Origin: Flavobacteriaceae bacterium LYZ1037
Lineage (GTDB): Bacteria; Bacteroidota; Bacteroidia; Flavobacteriales; Flavobacteriaceae
Assembly (NCBI GenBank): GCA_003144015.1
Contig: QFWS01000002.1
Coordinates: 601,272 to 665,271, forward strand
Reading direction: 5' to 3'
DNA: 64,000 bases
Shown: positions 54,638-63,980 of the stretch, in pieces
Layout: every line of letters begins with the position of its first letter
Position numbering within the stretch: the first letter of the stretch is position 1
Position numbers and translations under genes: made by a program
Notes under the pieces: generated by a model
The model's database searches: none
Seen by the model: only the letters and a program-made list of their open reading frames with translations
What the model was told of the DNA's origin: nothing

Positions 54638-56218
54638 TTAGATCTTTTTTAATACGTTTTCTCCAATAATAGCCATTGAAGTTAATGCTCCAGAAAATAA
54701 TGCTCCACCAACACCAGCTGTTACGATATCTTGACCTGTAAGATAAAATTTTTTAATAGGTGTTCTTGGTTTTAAAAAGGTTTGTCTAAATCTGGAAGGG
54801 CCATGAGCTAATCCGTAAACTTCTCCTTTTTGGTAATTAACAAAATGCTGAGTGGTAAGTGGTGTGGATAATTCATAACAAGCTATTTTTCCTTCCACTT
54901 GTGGTAATTGTTTGTATAATTCATTTAACAAGCGTTGCGCTATGTTTTCTTTAATGGTTTCATAATCGTCACCTCTTTTTTTCCAGGAGGTATCAGACCA
55001 TTTTTCAAAGGTTTCGTAAGGCACCAAAGTAATAATGTCAATAGAACTTTTTCCAGGATAACGGTTTAACCAATCTGGATCTTTAGCGCATGGAAAGGAC
55101 ATATAAACTACAGGAAAAGGTTTGGACAAATCTTCTAAATAGTTTTTTACGCATGTGTCATGATCGCCATTTTCAGGGTAAATCCAATAATTTGTTTTGG
55201 GGATTTGGAGTTCCTCAGGAGACCCTTCTAATCCAATATATAGACTAACATGTGCTACTGATGGCTTTACCTTTTGTAGTTGTTTATTTAACTGATGTTT
55301 TTTTAAGATACTCTCAGGTAATATTTTATTGTAAGTTGTAATAATTCCTGCGCTACTAACAATGTTTTTTGCTAGAAACTCCTTCCCATCTTTCATCTTG
55401 ACACCAATCGCCTTATTTTTTTCAATTATAACATTATTAACTTCTGCACTCACCAGAATGGTGCCTCCTGCAGATTCGATAACCGGATCAATGGTTTTAA
55501 CAATTTGTGAAGAGCCTCCAATAGGAAAATTTCCACCATCAAAATAATGTCTTGCTACAGAAGCATGCATGGAAAAACTACTTTCTTTAGGAGGTAATCC
55601 ATAATCGCCATATTGAGCAGTTAGAACTTTTATTAATTCTTCGTTCTTAGTTAGTGAGCTTAATACGTCATAAGTGGTTTTATCTGAATATTTATGAAAT
55701 GGTTTTTTTAAATATTTTCCAAAAATGGTATTCCAAAATGGTGAAATGGCTTTACTTATGTAATAGTTTTTGCTAGTTTTAACGGCTTTAAAAACCAGAT
55801 CGATATAGGTATTTATGGCTTGTTCTTCTTCAGGGAAATAGGAAATCATTTTTGCTTTGAAGTTTTTCACTCCTTTAACAAAGTCATATTGTTTATTTCC
55901 AATAATAACTCTGTCGTAAACATCACCCATATCAGCCCATTTCAATTCGCCATCACTTACATAATCAAACAGTTTTTTTAGCATGCTGTTTTCCCTTTGG
56001 ACTTCTCCAATATAATGGATGCCAACATCCCATTCATAGCCTTTGCGTTTAAAAACATGTGTAAAACCTCCAGCTGTATAATGCCTTTCTAAAACTAAAA
56101 CTCTCTGACCTTCTTTTGCTAGGATAGCTGCAGTTGCAAGTCCACCCATTCCAGATCCAATAATAATGGTGTGGTAAGTGTCTTGTAAAAGTGGTTTTTG
56201 CTTGTAGGATTGTATCAT
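54638..56218 (-). CDS. FAD-dependent oxidoreductase of the phytoene desaturase / carotenoid isomerase / retinol saturase group
   Basis: 526 residues from the ATG at 56218-56216 (a TTG at 56233 is the only other option). The dinucleotide-binding motif IIIGSGMGGLATAAILAKEG is at 18-37, followed by VLERHYTAGGFTHVFKRKGY. The C-terminal FAD-contact region YLTGQDIVTAGVGGALFSGA is intact. This CrtISO/RetSat-like branch acts on polyenes such as carotenoids or retinol; the substrate is not known here. No other carotenoid gene is adjacent. Confidence 0.83.
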   Translation of the reverse strand: MIQSYKQKPLLQDTYHTIIIGSGMGGLATAAILAKEGQRVLVLERHYTAGGFTHVFKRKGYEWDVGIHYIGEVQRENSMLKKLFDYVSDGELKWADMGDVYDRVIIGNKQYDFVKGVKNFKAKMISYFPEEEQAINTYIDLVFKAVKTSKNYYISKAISPFWNTIFGKYLKKPFHKYSDKTTYDVLSSLTKNEELIKVLTAQYGDYGLPPKESSFSMHASVARHYFDGGNFPIGGSSQIVKTIDPVIESAGGTILVSAEVNNVIIEKNKAIGVKMKDGKEFLAKNIVSSAGIITTYNKILPESILKKHQLNKQLQKVKPSVAHVSLYIGLEGSPEELQIPKTNYWIYPENGDHDTCVKNYLEDLSKPFPVVYMSFPCAKDPDWLNRYPGKSSIDIITLVPYETFEKWSDTSWKKRGDDYETIKENIAQRLLNELYKQLPQVEGKIACYELSTPLTTQHFVNYQKGEVYGLAHGPSRFRQTFLKPRTPIKKFYLTGQDIVTAGVGGALFSGALTSMAIIGENVLKKI

Positions 56219-56300
56219 GGAGTTTATTTTCAACCAAAATACAAAATAGACGGAACTTATTTTTTAAAACTTTAATTTACAATTTTTGTAAAGCAATAAA

Positions 56301-57350
56301 TTATCCTTCAGTATTAAAAAACACTTTATAAAAGTGCATTTTTTTCTCATCATCGTAACCTCGTTCTAAATATTCGCTAGATGCTTCAGGAGCATCTATA
56401 TCAAGTTTTATTTGAATGTTGGTATCAAGTTTTATATCGGTTTTAATCTTTTTCTTTTCTTTTTTTACAACAGCTTCAGCAACATCAAATTGATTTCTAA
56501 TTAGGATGTCTTGTTCGCTTTCAAAGGTTTTTTTATAATAGTCAAAAAGAGTTTTGTGTTTGTCTTCTTCAAAGATTTCGTCTTTAAAACGTTCTACATT
56601 TATGGTTTCGTTTTCCTTGAAGAAATCTATGGTTCTAGCTAAAAACGTGTTTTGTTCTTGGTTGCCATAAGATATTTTCAAAATGTCTTCAGAAAAATCT
56701 TTACACAACTCGATATATTGCTGTGTATGATTGTTAGCATCATCGGCATATTTAATATTTAAAAAGTGATTGGTCCAATATTGCGCATCGTAATTGTTAT
56801 TATCTGCACTTAAAATAATTGGGCCTTCAGTATCAGATTGATTTAAAATTAAGCATCCTTTATCCACTTTTTTAGAGTTGATACCTTTTTGTACCAAGAC
56901 ATCGTAACTATTATTTTCTAAATAGGTTTGAAAGAAATTGACCTTGTTTTCAATTTTGAAAATCCCTAAAGCATTGGTGGTAATTTCGTTGAATTCAATA
57001 CCTTCAAACATAACTATTAGCACATCTCCTGTTTTTATTTGAGCCGAATTAGATTGCTCGAACAAATGTTTTACAATGTGTTTTGAAGTTTCAACAAAGA
57101 CATCATCTTCAGAAAACAGTTGAGAACTATAGGTGTTAATTTCATTTAATGAAATATCAGCATGATGATTAAACCGGTAAGACTGAACAACAGAACTAAA
57201 AGGTCTTAATAAAAACGGCAACATTAGCTCGTAACTAGCTTCGTCAAAATGTACTTCTTTTTCAGAAAAAGCATTTTTTGTATTGTTGTGTTTATTACCC
57301 ACTTTATGAATAATACATTTTGAAATAGAAGCGTTTTTACGTGAAATCAT
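56301..57350 (-). CDS. Nucleoid-associated protein (NdpA/YejK family)
   Basis: 349 residues. It opens ISRKNASISKCIIHKVGNKH and has LPFLLRPFSSVVQSYRF, ISLNEINTYSSQLF and DVLIVMFEGIEFNE, in the order of the NdpA (DUF4143-unrelated, PF04245-type) family. These proteins bind the nucleoid; the biochemical role is unsettled. The lysine-rich C-terminal third (AVVKKEKKKIKTDIKLDTNI) probably contacts DNA. No visible promoter. Confidence 0.8.
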   Translation of the reverse strand: MISRKNASISKCIIHKVGNKHNNTKNAFSEKEVHFDEASYELMLPFLLRPFSSVVQSYRFNHHADISLNEINTYSSQLFSEDDVFVETSKHIVKHLFEQSNSAQIKTGDVLIVMFEGIEFNEITTNALGIFKIENKVNFFQTYLENNSYDVLVQKGINSKKVDKGCLILNQSDTEGPIILSADNNNYDAQYWTNHFLNIKYADDANNHTQQYIELCKDFSEDILKISYGNQEQNTFLARTIDFFKENETINVERFKDEIFEEDKHKTLFDYYKKTFESEQDILIRNQFDVAEAVVKKEKKKIKTDIKLDTNIQIKLDIDAPEASSEYLERGYDDEKKMHFYKVFFNTEG

Positions 57351-57415
57351 GTTCTGAATATTAAGACTGCAATACTAAGCATTTTGATAGAAAAAGTTAA
57401 GGGATGTATATAAAA

Positions 57416-57442
57416 AAAACCGAAGGGTTTAGCTTCGGTTTT
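57416..57442 (-). terminator. Terminator after the collagen-like lipoprotein gene
   Basis: AAAACCGAAG (57416-57425) pairs with CTTCGGTTTT (57433-57442) around a seven-base loop, with a T run on the minus strand. Confidence 0.82.
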
Positions 57443-57463
57443 ATATAGTTAAGAAGGTATTGA

Positions 57464-58021
57464 TTAATATGGTATTCCGTAATAATCGCAAACGGCGTAG
57501 TAGTCTTTTATGTTTACTCCAGCTTGATTAAGCTCGTTAATTACTTGATTTTGAGAATTTAACTTTCCAGCTGTTGTGCTAGTAGATTCTATAATAATGA
57601 CCTTAAGATCTTGTAATTCACCGGCTGTTACAGTGTAAGCGTTTCCTGCAGCATTTCCATAATCTAACTCAAAATATCCAAGACTAGTAGTTACTTGTAC
57701 TGAAAAATCAAACTGGTAAGAGTCGAAAGGACTAGGGATTGACACCCAATAAGCACCGTCGTCTGTTAAGTAACCTAAAATTGCATCGTTATCTAAAACG
57801 CTTTGCGTTATTTCGGGTATGGAAACAGCATTATTACTCCCAGTAAACCCAGAAGCATCAAATGTAAAGGTTTGCACATTGGCATTGCCATCTGTACCAT
57901 CGGTTCCATCTGCTCCGGCTGGACCTGCTGGACCAACTGCGCCATCTTCCGTAGAACAGGAAACACTAAAAGCTATTAAAAAGGCTAAGGCTACATACTT
58001 GATTTTTGAAATTGTTTTCAT
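57464..58021 (-). CDS. Small lipoprotein with a collagen-like segment
   Basis: 185 residues. A lipoprotein signal ends at C22 (FSVSCSTEDG) and is followed by seven or so Gly-X-Y triplets (GAVGPAGPAGADGTDGTDG) and a beta-rich domain of about 130 residues ending in a short aromatic tail (YYAVCDYYGIPY). The collagen-like part likely forms a stalk or trimer; the C-terminal domain is of unknown role. Surface display is plausible. Own terminator downstream. Confidence 0.78.
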   Translation of the reverse strand: MKTISKIKYVALAFLIAFSVSCSTEDGAVGPAGPAGADGTDGTDGNANVQTFTFDASGFTGSNNAVSIPEITQSVLDNDAILGYLTDDGAYWVSIPSPFDSYQFDFSVQVTTSLGYFELDYGNAAGNAYTVTAGELQDLKVIIIESTSTTAGKLNSQNQVINELNQAGVNIKDYYAVCDYYGIPY

Positions 58022-58350
58022 GGTTTTAAAATTTAAAAGGTTTATAATTAATATTGAGTGTAAATTTATTTTAATAATGCACTGCAGACTGTCACTATTG
58101 TAACATAGTATGGAAGAGATGTTCCAATTTTCATGTTCTATAGATATTAATTTGTATTAATTAACATGTTGCATATCAAGGCCTAAATCCTGATAATCAA
58201 GTTTAAATACTAAATGCATTAATTGTTCTAAGGGAATACTAAATTTTGTAGAGAGACCGAAATATAGGAAATAATGATATTGCTATATCTAATTGGTGTA
58301 TAGTTGGTATGAAAAAATGTATAGTCAGTATGTAATTGACTATTAGTTGT
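58022..58350. other. Gene-free stretch with a 21-base-period imperfect repeat
   Basis: 329 AT-rich bases without a gene. The only structure seen is a direct repeat of 15 bases at 58297-58311 and 58318-58332. No terminator for the upstream minus-strand lipoprotein gene (ending 58351) could be found. Confidence 0.5.
58297..58332. repeat. Imperfect direct repeat, TGTATAGTTGGTATG / TGTATAGTCAGTATG
   Basis: Two copies with two mismatches, separated by six A's (21-base period). Lies just after the stop of the propeller lipoprotein. The period equals two DNA turns, so a protein-binding site is possible; chance is not excluded. Confidence 0.4.
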
Positions 58351-60786
58351 TTAGTTTATTTGGTAAATAATAAAAGAGTTATTATCGCCTTTTGTAACAA
58401 ACTCCAGGTTTCTATCTTTGTCTATATTATCTAAACTTATTTTAGAGTTTCCATAGACTGGGAAATTAGAAATAGTTTGCCCTTGACTATCGAATAGAAA
58501 TACTTTTTTAGATTGTAAATCGGTTACTGAGACATAAATTTTATCGTTAATATAAAAGATGTCTGGAATGGAATAATTTCCGTAATCCAACTCCAAGGTT
58601 TTGGATTTAATAATCAATTTGTTTTCAGATTGTGCTACCAGTGTTTTGCTAGTTGTTTTAATATTGTGAATATCTGTTAGATTAAGGTTTTGTTCTGTAG
58701 TGTTACCCTTTGTATCTATAGTTATTAGTTTTCCGTCTTTAGTAGTTGTTGTAAAATTGTTGTTGTATAAATAGACTGCTTGATTGGAATAATTATAATT
58801 TTCCTTAACAGTTATTCTGGTTTTGCCAATACGATCTAAGATATAAAGTTTATTATTCGTTTTAAAAAGTAAATAATCTCTTCTTCCAATACGAATGTGT
58901 TGAGGTTGATGATTAAGTGCGTTTTCAGCATTTTTAAATGTAAAGCCTTTAACCGTTTTTCCTTTCTGGTCTAACATTAAAATGTCTTTACCTTGTGTGA
59001 CTAATAATCTATAATTTCTGTTATTATCGTAATCGAATACAGAAAGTGGTTGTGTAATCTGATCATTAAATTTTAAAGGAAAAGGCGCAACATCTTTTCC
59101 ATTCCTATCTAAAACATATACGCGATTTGGTGTGGTAAAAGCCAATTGAAGTCTACCGTTTTTATACATGTCTATTTGCTCAATTTTTCCAAGAATAGCA
59201 CCATCAAGTTGTTTTTTCCATAGTAGTTTCCCTGTATTCGAAATTAAATACAAGTTGTTTTTTACATCTTGAAGAACAATCTCTTTTTGGTTTGATTCGT
59301 GATTTGTAACAAATTGAGGTGTATTTAAAATATCCTCGTTAATCTTGATATTAAATTCTTCTGTTACCGTATTTTCAAGAGCTTTGGTTTTGCTCTTTTT
59401 TATAACCCCATTTACATGCGCAAAATGTGTGTCGTTAATAAACTGAATGGCAGAACACTTATAAGTGTCTAGATTTAAATTTAGTGCTTCTTTAAAACTA
59501 CCTTTTAATATTTGATTTAATTTATTAGAGTTTGCAACGAACATTAATGAAGCTTCGTCACTTAAATTTTCTTTAATAGCCTCATAATAAGGCCTTTCGT
59601 TTAATGTGGTATTGTTTTGGTAATTTGCAATAATGTTTTGTAAGATTTCTGTTGAATTAGCAAAAACGAAGAAATTATCAATAATACAATACATATTGGC
59701 ATCTTTGAAGCTTATAATTGGCGAAAATGCTTTACTAAATAATTCTGGTTGGCTAAAATTAAAAATATCAATCTGTCTATAAGTTTCAATAAGAGATTGT
59801 TCATTTAAAAGAGCATCATCTGTTGAAGTCTCATCTAAAGAGTTTAAAACAATAGCTTGATTGTTTTTTTCAAAAATTACCCCAACTTCTACAATGTTAT
59901 CAAACAAAGTTGTATCTGTAGATAAAGAGTCTGTTTGCTTGTATGCAACTAGGTTTTGTTTAAAATTAGAATAATTATTAAAGGTAAAGCTTAAAAAACC
60001 ATCGCTATTCGCTGGTGTTATTTTAGCTAAGAGGTTTTCTTGAGGAATGGTGTTTTTAAAGACATTAATGAGACTTTTTGAAGAATGTGTAGCTGTAGTA
60101 ATTCCATTAAATAAAATTTCATCTTGTTTTAAATCGACATCTACTAAGACCTTTTGTGTAAGCTTTAAGTTTAAAATAGAATCATGATTGAAAATAGCGT
60201 TGAAATCATTGGTGGTTTCCTCATTTAAGATAATAGTTAATGGACTGTTTACATCGGCTGTATGTAATAACTCTGCTATGTCAATGTTTTTAGTGTTCTT
60301 TTTTAAGGAATGAACCAATAACTCTTGGGTAGAAGCTCCAATTAGGATACTATCTTTAACAATACTGTATATAATCTCCTTTTCAATTGTTGTTTTAGTA
60401 AATGTTAGTGCTTTTGTTTTTATAGTTTCAACGGAATGGTTTGGTAAAGAATCTACATTAAATATATGTTGATGATATTTTGTGATAAAACTGTATTGAA
60501 GACTGTCGTTTTGATCTTTTAGAAAGCATAAAATAACTTCATTATCCGTTTTTAAATGATTGAGTACGTCCATTCTAGAAGAAATAGACTTAAAAGAAGT
60601 TGATTTTGAAAACTTTTGAAGAAAATCGTTGTTATCTATATTACTTTTTAAGCTTTCAATATTTGAAAACTTTAATACAATAGAAGGATTTTCAGGTATA
60701 AAATCTGATAGGTTACTTACCTTTTTATCGACACTACAACTTGTAATAAACAATGTAATTAAGATGAAATAAAAAATGCCTTTCAT
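58351..60786 (-). CDS. Large lipoprotein with a C-terminal beta-propeller, next to rnhB
   Basis: 811 residues. Lipoprotein signal to C17 (FITSCSVDKK). Residues about 20-480 form a two-part region of repeated alpha/beta units resembling DUF3352-type proteins (DFIPENPSIVLKFSNIESLK; ASLMFVANSNKLNQILKGSF). Residues about 500-811 contain PQQ/propeller-like repeats (KNNLYLISNTGKLLWKKQLD; VYVLDRNGKDVAPFPLKF; KDILMLDQKGKTVKGFTF; KVFLFDSQGQTISNFPVYG). No catalytic site is evident; it may be a scaffold or sensor in the periplasm. It follows rnhB with a promoter box in the gap. Confidence 0.72.
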   Translation of the reverse strand: MKGIFYFILITLFITSCSVDKKVSNLSDFIPENPSIVLKFSNIESLKSNIDNNDFLQKFSKSTSFKSISSRMDVLNHLKTDNEVILCFLKDQNDSLQYSFITKYHQHIFNVDSLPNHSVETIKTKALTFTKTTIEKEIIYSIVKDSILIGASTQELLVHSLKKNTKNIDIAELLHTADVNSPLTIILNEETTNDFNAIFNHDSILNLKLTQKVLVDVDLKQDEILFNGITTATHSSKSLINVFKNTIPQENLLAKITPANSDGFLSFTFNNYSNFKQNLVAYKQTDSLSTDTTLFDNIVEVGVIFEKNNQAIVLNSLDETSTDDALLNEQSLIETYRQIDIFNFSQPELFSKAFSPIISFKDANMYCIIDNFFVFANSTEILQNIIANYQNNTTLNERPYYEAIKENLSDEASLMFVANSNKLNQILKGSFKEALNLNLDTYKCSAIQFINDTHFAHVNGVIKKSKTKALENTVTEEFNIKINEDILNTPQFVTNHESNQKEIVLQDVKNNLYLISNTGKLLWKKQLDGAILGKIEQIDMYKNGRLQLAFTTPNRVYVLDRNGKDVAPFPLKFNDQITQPLSVFDYDNNRNYRLLVTQGKDILMLDQKGKTVKGFTFKNAENALNHQPQHIRIGRRDYLLFKTNNKLYILDRIGKTRITVKENYNYSNQAVYLYNNNFTTTTKDGKLITIDTKGNTTEQNLNLTDIHNIKTTSKTLVAQSENKLIIKSKTLELDYGNYSIPDIFYINDKIYVSVTDLQSKKVFLFDSQGQTISNFPVYGNSKISLDNIDKDRNLEFVTKGDNNSFIIYQIN

Positions 60787-60803
60787 GTACTTGAGGGTTT
60801 TTG

Positions 60804-60811
60804 CAAATATA
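60804..60811 (-). promoter_or_regulatory. -7 box TATATTTG in the rnhB-lipoprotein gap
   Basis: On the minus strand TATATTTG matches the consensus and lies 17 bases before the lipoprotein ATG, directly after the rnhB stop. No -33 TTG at the right distance. Confidence 0.5.
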
Positions 60812-60816
60812 ATAAG

Positions 60817-61416
60817 TTATAGTTCTAATTTGAATTGTTCTGGTAAGAGTCTAAAAGATTTTCTATGATAATCTGTAATACCATATTTTTTTATGGCATT
60901 TCTATGTTCTTTAGTTGGATAACCTTTGTTCTGTTTCCAATTATACATAGGGAACTCTTCATCAAGCTTCTCCATAAAATCGTCTCTATACGTTTTAGCT
61001 AAGATGGAAGCAGCAGCAATAGAAAGGTATTTACTATCTCCTTTAATAATGGTTTGATGTGGAATGTTTTTATAAGATTTAAATTTGTTACCATCTACGA
61101 TAATAAATTCAGGTGTTGTTTTTAGTTTTTCTATGGCTTGATGCATGGCCAAAATAGAAGCGTTTAAAATGTTTATATCGTCTATTTTTTCTGGAAATAT
61201 ATGAGCGACACTATATGCTAAAGCATGTTCTTCAATATAAGGTTTTAAAAGGTTGCGCTTTTTTTTAGATAATTGCTTGGAGTCATTTAGAATGGGGCTC
61301 TTAAAACCCTTAGGAAGAATAACAGCTGCAGCAGTTACAGGGCCACATAGGCAGCCTCTCCCAGCTTCGTCTGTGCCACATTCAAGAGTAAATTCAGAAT
61401 AATTAAATTTTAGCAT
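60817..61416 (-). CDS. rnhB: Ribonuclease HII
   Basis: 199 residues. The RNase HII signature [20 protein letters not shown] carries the catalytic D16 and E17; the third acidic residue is in IIVDGNKF, and the fourth in the YRDDFM segment. It removes RNA from RNA-DNA hybrids and misincorporated ribonucleotides from DNA. Normal length. Divergent from the putative porin with a 166-base gap. Confidence 0.96.
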   Translation of the reverse strand: MLKFNYSEFTLECGTDEAGRGCLCGPVTAAAVILPKGFKSPILNDSKQLSKKKRNLLKPYIEEHALAYSVAHIFPEKIDDINILNASILAMHQAIEKLKTTPEFIIVDGNKFKSYKNIPHQTIIKGDSKYLSIAAASILAKTYRDDFMEKLDEEFPMYNWKQNKGYPTKEHRNAIKKYGITDYHRKSFRLLPEQFKLEL

Positions 61417-61582
61417 TTATATAAATCTTAAGAATAAGACGTTATTATTAATTGTAATATTGTTCATTATAAATAAATACCAATTAGATATTTTCTATTT
61501 TTGACAAAATTTTTGTTTACTATCTATTAATTGTATCAATCAAAAACCTATAATAGACTGTTGCAGAGTCTTAAAAATAATT

Positions 61583-63556
61583 ATGAGGCACATATTTTTA
61601 GCATTTTTTTTATTAGGTATGGTAAATCTTGGGTTTTCTCAAATTACGAAAACTATTAGTAAAGATAATAATCAAGGCGATTTAAATAATAATCAGCAAG
61701 ATGATTCCTATCAAGGTTCTACTAAAAGTACTAGCAACGAAAATATTAAAAATAAAGATGCCAAAATAGAGATGTACCTAATTGTTTCACATAAAAATGA
61801 TACAACCTTTGTCGATACAACACTTACCGTTAAGAGAGAATATAAATTCAACTATTTGCGTAAAGACAATTTTAACCTCATGCCATTTTCTAATGTTGGG
61901 CAATCTTATAATAGATTAATATATACCTTTAATGATAATAGTATAATGCCGTCTTTTGGAGCAAGAGCAAGGCATTTTAATTATATGGAAATTGAAGACA
62001 TTAATTATTATCATGTACCAACGCCATTTACAGAGCTTTATTACAAAACAGCTTTTACACAAGGACAGCAAGTAGACGCGTTTTTTACGGCCAATACATC
62101 CAAACAACTTAATTTTTCTATTGCTTATAAAGGACTGCGTTCTTTAGGGAAATATCAGCATGCACTTACAAGCACAGGTAATTTTAGATTTACAACTAGC
62201 TATAAAACTAAAAACAATAGGTATATAGCAAATGGGCATATAGTTATGCAAGATTTATTGAATGAAGAAAATGGTGGCATACAAGATAGTAATGTGCCCT
62301 ACTTTGAATCTGGAAACCCTGAATTTAAAGATAGAGATCTATTAGCCGTAAACTTTGAAGATGCCGAAAATGTTTTAAAAGGAAAGCGCTTTTATCTAAA
62401 CCATAAATACATTATTAATAAGGAAATTGACTCTTTAACCAAAAACAAGCTAAGCATTGGTCAGGAAATTGCTTTTGAAGACAAGTATTACGAATATAAC
62501 CAAACGTCGCAAAACGATTATTTTGGCGATGCATTCCAAACCAAAAGTTTAAGAGACAGAGTCACATTAGAAGATTTTAACACAAAACTATATGCAAATT
62601 ATAGTAACAATGTTATTGGAAGTCTTCAATTCAATACTAGTTATAATAATTATAATTACGGGTATGATAAAGTAACATATATTGAAAATAATTTAATTAC
62701 CAACAGGTTAAAAGGAGATATAGTCTCAATAGGAGGTGCCTATTTTAAAAACATTAAAGGATTTAATATAGAAGGAGAGTTTGGTCTAAATGTTTCTGGA
62801 GATTTTGAAGGAAATTATATCTTAGGTAAAGCATCATATCAGTTTACAGACGATATTCTCTTTAGTGCTAAAATAAATCATGCGTCAAAAGCACCTAATT
62901 ATAATTATCTCCTATACCAGAGTGTCTATAAAAATTACAATTGGAAATCTAATTTTAATAATACCGAAACTCAAAATATTGAATTAACCTTACAATCTAA
63001 TAAAATAGCCAATTTATCATTTAATATAACATCAATAAACGATTACACTTATTTTAAGAAGGTAACAGATACAGGGCTAGTTAAGCCCTTCCAAACAGAT
63101 AAATCTATTAGTTACTTATCCATAAAATTAGAAAAAGAAATAAAGTATAAGAAGTTTGCTTTAGACAATACCATTGTATATCAAACAGTAAAAGACGACA
63201 ACCAAGTGTTTAATGTGCCGGAATTTGTAACTAGAAACACGTTATATTATTCAGATTACTTTTTTAAGAAAGCCTTGTTTCTGCAAACAGGAATTACATT
63301 TAATTACTTCACTAGCTATTATATGAATGGATACGATCCTCTTTTAGCAGAGTTCTACACCCAAACAGATAGGGAATATGGTAGCTTTCCTAGATTCGAC
63401 TTTTTCGTGAATGCAAAAATTCAACAAGCAAGAATCTACATTAAAGCAGAACATATTAATTCAGCATGGACTGGTTACGACTATTACTCTGCACCTAATC
63501 ATCCTTATCGAGATTTTGTCATCCGTTTCGGATTGGTCTGGAACTTCTTTTTATAG
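61583..63556 (+). CDS. Putative outer-membrane porin (Bacteroidota putative porin family)
   Basis: 657 residues. Signal peptide (MRHIFLAFFLLGMVNLGFSQ), a Gln/Asn/Asp/Ser-rich linker (KDNNQGDLNNNQQDDSYQGS), then a long beta barrel with strand-like repeats, the family segments PFSNVGQSYNRLIYTF and HVPTPFTELYYKTAFTQGQQ, and a final barrel strand ending in FVIRFGLVWNFFL with a terminal Leu/Phe. The family is annotated as putative porin; its solute is unknown. The length and the final strand indicate a complete gene. Confidence 0.87.
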   Translation: MRHIFLAFFLLGMVNLGFSQITKTISKDNNQGDLNNNQQDDSYQGSTKSTSNENIKNKDAKIEMYLIVSHKNDTTFVDTTLTVKREYKFNYLRKDNFNLMPFSNVGQSYNRLIYTFNDNSIMPSFGARARHFNYMEIEDINYYHVPTPFTELYYKTAFTQGQQVDAFFTANTSKQLNFSIAYKGLRSLGKYQHALTSTGNFRFTTSYKTKNNRYIANGHIVMQDLLNEENGGIQDSNVPYFESGNPEFKDRDLLAVNFEDAENVLKGKRFYLNHKYIINKEIDSLTKNKLSIGQEIAFEDKYYEYNQTSQNDYFGDAFQTKSLRDRVTLEDFNTKLYANYSNNVIGSLQFNTSYNNYNYGYDKVTYIENNLITNRLKGDIVSIGGAYFKNIKGFNIEGEFGLNVSGDFEGNYILGKASYQFTDDILFSAKINHASKAPNYNYLLYQSVYKNYNWKSNFNNTETQNIELTLQSNKIANLSFNITSINDYTYFKKVTDTGLVKPFQTDKSISYLSIKLEKEIKYKKFALDNTIVYQTVKDDNQVFNVPEFVTRNTLYYSDYFFKKALFLQTGITFNYFTSYYMNGYDPLLAEFYTQTDREYGSFPRFDFFVNAKIQQARIYIKAEHINSAWTGYDYYSAPNHPYRDFVIRFGLVWNFFL

Positions 63557-63948
63557 TGTAATAAACCTTTTTCAAATTGGTGTTTCCTTTCCTTAGATCT
63601 GAGTTAGGCTCTTCATTAGTCACTCTTTGCAGTAACTCTAACAAATGCCTCAATTAGGAAACACTCTCGAACACCTATTTAATAAAATAAGCATGAATGA
63701 GTAATCCTTATCGCGAAACTAGTCGAATAATATTAAGGCAGTCTTTTGTATAATGGAATAATTATAGCCTGTCATTCTATAATTAGAAAAACTATTAAGA
63801 TGAATAAAAGAGGGGTCTTTTTCCCATTTTACGTACTATGCTTTTTTACTAATGTATATATTTTAAAAAAACACAATTATATAAAATGCAGTTAATAAGA
63901 GTTTTAAAAGGTGTTTAAGAAAAAGATTCAAAAAAGGTTAAAAAAAGT
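63557..63948. other. Gene-free stretch before the right-edge promoter
   Basis: About 390 bases with no credible gene; the longest frame is 31 codons starting near 63800 and is unconvincing. It contains the nested inverted repeats listed separately and becomes A-rich toward the promoter. Confidence 0.5.
63580..63664. repeat. Nested inverted repeats downstream of the porin gene
   Basis: Outer arms GTGTTTCCT (63580-63588) and AGGAAACAC (63656-63664), with inner arms GAGTTA (63601-63606) and TAACTC (63633-63638). A long, loosely closed stem; no T run follows, so it is not a standard terminator. Confidence 0.5.
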
Positions 63949-63980
63949 TTGTTTAGGATAAAAAAAGGGTTGTATATTTG
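63948..63980 (+). promoter_or_regulatory. Strong promoter at the right edge, probably of a stable-RNA operon
   Basis: TTTG (63948-63951), 21-base spacer, then TATATTTG (63973-63980), followed by CACCCCG. A TTTG/TATATTTG promoter after an A-rich upstream tract and a C-rich start is the form I know from flavobacterial rRNA operons; the transcribed gene is outside the window. Confidence 0.6.

Noticed and set aside
57819..58103. Plus-strand frame across the collagen-like lipoprotein
   Set aside because: Its proline/serine-rich start is the reverse complement of the Gly-X-Y triplets; it is a shadow.
63800..63898. 31-codon frame before the right-edge promoter
   Set aside because: Too short, no homology recognised, and no promoter box or terminator around it.
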